Origin: Fidelibacterota bacterium 46_43 | GTDB lineage: Bacteria > Fidelibacterota > Fidelibacteria > Fidelibacterales > Fidelibacteraceae | DNA: 11,066 nucleotides | Direction of reading: 5' to 3' | Assembly: GCA_001509335.1 (NCBI GenBank) | Contig: LGGY01000153.1 | Location: 1-11,066 of the forward strand | Notes under the pieces: generated by a model | The model's database searches: none | What the model was told of the DNA's origin: nothing | The model's input: only the letters and a program-made list of their open reading frames with translations | Translations under genes and position numbers: made by a program | In this document: one piece after another, positions 7,838 through 11,066 of the stretch | How positions within the stretch are numbered: position 1 is the stretch's first letter | How the letters are laid out: each line of letters begins with the position of its first letter

Positions 7838-7960
7838 TCCCCTGATTATTCTGTGCAATGAATGAAGGAATTTTTAAATTTACCCTGAATTCCGGAAACA
7901 CAAGAAATCCGGAAATTTATATCCATAAAAAACGACAGAAGAACAAATATTGAGGTATCA

Positions 7961-8713
7961 ATGGCCGGTCATTCAAAGTGGGCAAACATCAAGCACCGGA
8001 AGGCGGCCCAGGACGCCAAACGAGCAAAAATCTGGACAAAACTGCTGAAGGAGATCAGCATTGCTGCCCGTGAAGGGGGTGGCGACGAGAATGCCAATCC
8101 CCGTCTGCGGACCGCCTTGTTGAAAGCCCGGGCAAGTAATATCCCCAACGATACAATCCTGCGGGCCGTAAAAAAGGGGACCGGTGAGCTGGAGGGAGTT
8201 CACTACGAGGAAATCACCTATGAAGGATATGGTCCGGGGGGAGTGGCGCTTTTACTGGAAGCAGTCACAGACAACAAACAGCGGACGGTTTCCGAAATCC
8301 GTCATATCCTGAGCAAACACGGGGGAAATTTGGGGGAGAACGGATCGGTTGCCTGGAATTTTACCCGCAAGGGTGTCATCCTGATACCGGTAGAAGGTGT
8401 GGATGAAGATGAGCTGATGGTGGATGTACTGGAAGCCGGAGCCGAGGACATGAAACGGGATGGCGATTATTTCGAAATCAGCACCGATCCCTCTCTTTTT
8501 AACGATATCCATGAAATCCTGGAGAAAAAATATCCCATAGAAAGTGCGGAAATCTCTCAGGTCCCCGGTACAACGGTAAAAATTGAAGATGAACACACGG
8601 CGGAAAAATTCATGAAACTCTATGATCTTCTGGAAGATCATGATGATATCCAGAACATCTGGGAAAATTCAGATATCCCGGAAGAGATCATGAACGCGCT
8701 GGAGAATGAGTGA
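7961..8713 (+). CDS. yebC: YebC/TACO1-family translation and regulatory factor
   Basis: This is a 250-aa protein of the YebC/PmpR/TACO1 family. It opens with the family signature MAGHSKWANIKHRKAAQDAK, followed by the typical NPRLRTALLKARASNIPNDTI and YEGYGPGGVALL segments and LGENGSVAWNF in the middle. Members were first described as DNA-binding regulators next to ruv genes. More recent work on bacterial YebC and mitochondrial TACO1 points to a ribosome-associated role in easing stalling, for example at proline runs. The length is normal and no domain is missing. The start at ATG 7961 is well fixed by the N-terminal signature, with TGAGGT a few bases upstream. The gene follows a 123-bp non-coding gap, so it probably begins a new transcription unit. 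Its stop overlaps the ruvC start by 4 bp as GTGA. The yebC-ruvC-ruvA order is conserved in many bacteria. Confidence 0.95.
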   Translation: MAGHSKWANIKHRKAAQDAKRAKIWTKLLKEISIAAREGGGDENANPRLRTALLKARASNIPNDTILRAVKKGTGELEGVHYEEITYEGYGPGGVALLLEAVTDNKQRTVSEIRHILSKHGGNLGENGSVAWNFTRKGVILIPVEGVDEDELMVDVLEAGAEDMKRDGDYFEISTDPSLFNDIHEILEKKYPIESAEISQVPGTTVKIEDEHTAEKFMKLYDLLEDHDDIQNIWENSDIPEEIMNALENE

Positions 8714-9225
8714 TCATACTCGGCATAGATCCGGGGTTGAACACCACCGGATACGGACTCATTGAGTATAAGCCCCATCATACCCGGTTTATTGCCACCG
8801 GTGTAATCAGAAACAGCCGGACCATGAACTTTTCGGATAAATTGTACCATCTGTACCGGGAACTGGGGAATGTAATCATCCATTACAAACCGGAACTGGT
8901 GATCATCGAAGAAACCTATTCCAACCGGAACCCCCGCACCTCCCTCCTATTGGGGCATGCCCGGGGTGTTTTGATGGTGGCGGCCCGGAATCTGGACATT
9001 CCCGTCGTTGAATATGCTTCCCGCTATATCAAAAAGGCATTGACAGGAAATGGCGGGGCATCCAAGGAACAGGTACGGTACATGGTGATGAAACTCTTAA
9101 AACTGGCAAGCCTCCCGCCGGAAATGGACACATCCGATGCCCTGGCGATCGCCCTGACCCATTGCCACCACATGAAATACGAATCACTGATGACCCCGGA
9201 AAACACACAAAGGAGATCCCGATGA
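8710..9225 (+). CDS. ruvC: Holliday junction resolvase RuvC
   Basis: RuvC is a dimeric RNase H-fold endonuclease that cuts Holliday junctions symmetrically after branch migration by RuvAB. The protein is 171 aa, the usual size. The four acidic catalytic residues are all visible: D7 in ILGIDPG, E67 in LVIIEETY, and D140 and D143 in MDTSDALAIALTHCHH. It starts with GTG at 8710, inside a GTGA overlap with the yebC stop. GGAG about 5 bases upstream, within the end of yebC, serves as ribosome binding site, so its translation is probably coupled to yebC. Its own stop overlaps the ruvA start as ATGA. The gene appears fully intact. Confidence 0.97.
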   Translation: MIILGIDPGLNTTGYGLIEYKPHHTRFIATGVIRNSRTMNFSDKLYHLYRELGNVIIHYKPELVIIEETYSNRNPRTSLLLGHARGVLMVAARNLDIPVVEYASRYIKKALTGNGGASKEQVRYMVMKLLKLASLPPEMDTSDALAIALTHCHHMKYESLMTPENTQRRSR

Positions 9226-9818
9226 TATCAAGTCTCCGAGGGATACTGACAGAAAAACATCCTGATACTGCCGTTATTCAGGCGGGGTCTGTGGATATCG
9301 ATGTGTTTATCACGCTGAATACCTATGAATCCCTGCCGGAAACCGGTGAATCCTGTCAGTTATTTACCTACCTGCACGTCCGGGAGGATATCATAAGCCT
9401 CTACGGCTTTGCTGATCCCGAGGAAAAGAATCTCTTTTTAAAACTCATCTCCCTGAATGGCATCGGTCCCCGCAATGCACAAATCATGCTCTCGGGTATC
9501 AAACCTGATGAATTCCGGCGCTGTATCCTGTCGGGAGATATCAAAAGCCTGACCAGGATTCCCGGCGTCGGTGAAAAAAAGGCACGGCGGATCATCATTG
9601 AACTTAAAGAAAAGCTGTCTGAAGAAGAACTGGCGGAAATGACCGGCTCAGCACCAGCAGGTCCCATGGAGCGGCGGGTGGAAGAAGCCCTTGCCGGATT
9701 GGAAACGCTGGGATTTCGGAAGACTGATGTCTTGAAAGCCGTGGAGCGGTTTGCCCTGGAGAATCCCGAAGCGGAAACAGATACAATTATCCGACATATT
9801 TTGAGAAATAAAAAATAA
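9222..9818 (+). CDS. ruvA: Holliday junction branch migration subunit RuvA
   Basis: RuvA is the tetrameric junction-binding subunit that recruits the RuvB motor. The product is 198 aa, close to the E. coli protein. The N-terminal OB-fold begins MISSLRGILTEKHPD. Two helix-hairpin-helix motifs follow, ISLNGIGPRNAQ (around 76-87) and IPGVGEKKARRI (around 113-124), then an acidic linker and the small C-terminal domain (EEALAGLETLGFRKTDVLKAV) that contacts RuvB. ATG 9222 is chosen over an earlier in-frame ATG at 9162: AAGGAG lies 6 bases upstream, and the OB-fold starts at once. It overlaps the ruvC stop by 4 bp. ruvB is not next to it and must be elsewhere in the genome. Confidence 0.97.
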   Translation: MISSLRGILTEKHPDTAVIQAGSVDIDVFITLNTYESLPETGESCQLFTYLHVREDIISLYGFADPEEKNLFLKLISLNGIGPRNAQIMLSGIKPDEFRRCILSGDIKSLTRIPGVGEKKARRIIIELKEKLSEEELAEMTGSAPAGPMERRVEEALAGLETLGFRKTDVLKAVERFALENPEAETDTIIRHILRNKK

Positions 9819-9884
9819 TTGTCGTTTTTTTTAAACTTTTACCTGTATTTGTTCATTGATATGTTTAAAATAACCCAAATTTCT

Positions 9885-9890
9885 AGGAGG
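9885..9890 (+). promoter_or_regulatory. Strong ribosome binding site of the aminotransferase gene
   Basis: AGGAGG lies 4 bases before the ATG at 9895. It is the closest match to the ideal Shine-Dalgarno sequence in the window. It fixes the start and suggests good expression independent of translational coupling. Confidence 0.7.
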
Positions 9891-9894
9891 TCCT

Positions 9895-10971
9895 ATGCAC
9901 AAAAAACTCTTTATTCCCGGACCGGTTGACGTCAGGCCGGAAGTTCTTGAAGCCATGGGGACGCCCATGATCGGTCACCGGACCAAGGACGCCACCGAGC
10001 TTCAGAAACGGGTATCGGAAAAAGTTGCAAAAGTCTTTATGACACAGAACCCCATACTTTTATCAACCACATCAGGCACAGGCCTGATGGAGGGATCCAT
10101 CCGGTCTGTCACGGCAAAAAAAGCTGTAGTTTTCTCTGTGGGAGCTTTTGGCGACCGCTGGGCCAAACTGGCAGAATGCAATAATGTCCCGGTGGACCTT
10201 GTCCGGGCGGAATGGGGACATCCGACGACTCCGGAAATCGTAGATGAATATTTGTCCACCGGGAAATACGATGTTTTTACCATTACCCATAACGAGACAT
10301 CCACGGGCTTGATGAATCCTGTGGAAGACATCGCCGAGGTCCGGAAAAAGTATCCCGATGTTTTATGGCTCATGGATGCCGTCTCTTCCATGGGGGGTAC
10401 CCCCATTCCCGTCGATGAGCTGGGCGTGGATATATGTATCACTTCCACCCAAAAAGCCATCGGTCTTCCTCCGGGATTTTCCATGTGTTCAGCCAGCGAG
10501 CGGGCTCTGGAATACGGCAAACAGGTGAAATATCGGGGCGGATATCTGGATCTTCTGGATCTGTACAAATATATCCTGAAAAAACCCTATCAGTATCCTT
10601 CCACACCATCCCTAAGCCACATGTTCGCTTTGGATGTCCAACTGGATTATATCCTGAATGAAGAAGGGCTTGAAAACCGCTTTGCACGTCATCTGAAAAT
10701 GGCTGAACGGACCCGTGCCTGGGCAAAGGAACATTTTGAACTTTTTCCGTTGGAAGAGTATGCGTCCAACACCGTGACCTGTATAAAAAACACCCGGGGT
10801 ATTTCCGTGAAGGATCTGAATACCAAACTGGGTGAAAGGGGGTACCAGATTTCCAATGGCTACGGGGACCTGAAGGAAAAAACCTTCCGGATTGCCCACA
10901 TGGCAGACCGTCAGCCGGAAGAGCTGGAAACACTGTTAGGACTCATTGACGAAATCATACCGACCCTTTGA
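9895..10971 (+). CDS. Class V PLP-dependent aminotransferase (alanine/serine-glyoxylate type)
   Basis: The protein is 358 aa, a fold-type I, class V aminotransferase in the alanine-glyoxylate / serine-pyruvate family, which also includes archaeal-type enzymes acting on aspartate or phosphoserine. The N-terminus KLFIPGPVDVRPEVLEAMG and the early HRTKD are characteristic. TTSGTGLMEGSI is the cofactor-phosphate region. D161 in LMDAVSSMGG should bind the pyridine nitrogen, and K187 in ICITSTQKAIGLPPG is the expected Schiff-base lysine. The C-terminal domain is complete (GYGDLKEKTFRIAHM near the end). The donor and acceptor cannot be told from sequence alone, and no serA or glycine-pathway gene lies beside it to help. 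It has its own strong ribosome binding site, a 76-bp AT-rich gap before it and an intrinsic terminator after it. It may be a separate unit or the end of the ruv operon. Confidence 0.9.
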   Translation: MHKKLFIPGPVDVRPEVLEAMGTPMIGHRTKDATELQKRVSEKVAKVFMTQNPILLSTTSGTGLMEGSIRSVTAKKAVVFSVGAFGDRWAKLAECNNVPVDLVRAEWGHPTTPEIVDEYLSTGKYDVFTITHNETSTGLMNPVEDIAEVRKKYPDVLWLMDAVSSMGGTPIPVDELGVDICITSTQKAIGLPPGFSMCSASERALEYGKQVKYRGGYLDLLDLYKYILKKPYQYPSTPSLSHMFALDVQLDYILNEEGLENRFARHLKMAERTRAWAKEHFELFPLEEYASNTVTCIKNTRGISVKDLNTKLGERGYQISNGYGDLKEKTFRIAHMADRQPEELETLLGLIDEIIPTL

Positions 10972-10998
10972 TATTTATCACCATCCTCTCTTACATAC

Positions 10999-11025
10999 AA
11001 AAAGCCCGTTTCAGCGGGCTTTTTT
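10999..11025 (+). terminator. Intrinsic terminator after the aminotransferase gene
   Basis: A GC-rich hairpin has GCCCGT at 11004-11009 and GCGGGC at 11014-11019, with a 4-base loop and one G-T pair. Five A lie before the stem and six T (11020-11025) after it. The A and T runs can extend the stem. It starts 27 bp after the stop at 10971 and is the only convincing Rho-independent terminator in the window. The A run would let it work partly from the other strand too. Confidence 0.9.
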
Positions 11026-11033
11026 GTTATCAT

Positions 11034-11063
11034 GGGCTAAAGTCCGGGGCTATTCTCTCCCCC
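11034..11063. repeat. Small adjoining palindromes, possible edge of an interspersed repeat
   Basis: Right after the terminator, GGGCT (11034-11038) can pair with AGTCC (11041-11045) across a 2-base loop with one G-T pair. GGGG (11046-11049) can pair with CCCC near 11060-11063. The layout resembles short palindromic intergenic elements, and the window cuts it off. No second copy is present here, so the call as a repeat is an inference. Confidence 0.3.
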
Positions 11064-11066
11064 ACC

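Noticed and set aside
7890..7913. TTCCGGAA palindrome (7890-7897) and a second TCCGGA (7908-7913) upstream of yebC, a possible operator.
   Set aside because: CCGGA is a very common word throughout this sequence, so two copies 17 bp apart are weak evidence for a binding site.
7858..7953. A 31-codon open frame (ATG to TGA) in the gap before yebC, with a lysine-rich end.
   Set aside because: It has no ribosome binding site, is short and AT-rich, and no family is recognisable. Its stop merely falls in the yebC ribosome binding site. Conservation in relatives would be needed to revive it.
9819..9880. Possible promoter before the aminotransferase (TTGTTC at 9849 and TAAAAT at 9866).
   Set aside because: The spacing is only 11 bp, too short for a sigma-70-type promoter, and AT-rich DNA gives many such matches by chance.

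Overview
The window holds nine complete genes, all on the plus strand, with no sign of rRNA, tRNA, CRISPR or insertion sequences. The organism is a Gram-negative-type bacterium: it encodes an outer-membrane beta-barrel of the Omp85 superfamily. Base composition is moderate, Arg is very often CGG, and the word CCGGA is common in coding DNA. The mix of a RmlD-like reductase, a DPM1-type synthase, a yebC-ruvC-ruvA block and short degenerate 7-bp repeats between genes would fit an uncultured lineage of the Bacteroidota/Marinimicrobia/Cloacimonadota neighbourhood. That placement is a guess from style, not from a marker gene.

Left part (111-3699): a surface-glycan cluster. It contains a RmlD-type NAD(P)-dependent sugar-nucleotide reductase, a polyprenyl-phosphate mannose synthase-like GT2 enzyme, and a large fusion protein. 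The fusion joins a GT2 glycosyltransferase to a polytopic membrane region, a nucleotide-binding-like domain and a shortened bacterial sugar-transferase (phosphoglycosyl transferase) domain. The shortened domain lacks the segment that normally carries the catalytic Asp-Glu pair, and this is the most unusual thing in the window.

Middle part (3704-7837): lipid and envelope genes. accA (acetyl-CoA carboxylase, carboxyltransferase alpha) starts 4 bp after the fusion gene and overlaps by 4 bp a POTRA-less Omp85-type barrel gene. After a 61-bp gap that contains a GAGTGTT heptamer repeat comes a long-chain acyl-CoA synthetase-type AMP-forming ligase. The first five genes are packed tightly enough to be one transcription unit.

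Right part (7961-10971): a conserved yebC-ruvC-ruvA block with 4-bp overlaps, covering a TACO1/YebC factor and the Holliday-junction resolvase and branch-migration subunit. ruvB does not follow. Instead, after a 76-bp AT-rich gap, comes a class V PLP-dependent aminotransferase with a strong ribosome binding site. It is closed by the one convincing intrinsic terminator in the window (about 10999-11025). The last 33 bases hold small palindromes that look like the edge of an interspersed repeat.

Most of the window is ordinary chromosomal core. The points worth a second look are the fusion protein with the shortened transferase domain, the stand-alone Omp85 barrel between two fatty-acid genes, and the short heptamer and palindromic repeats between genes.
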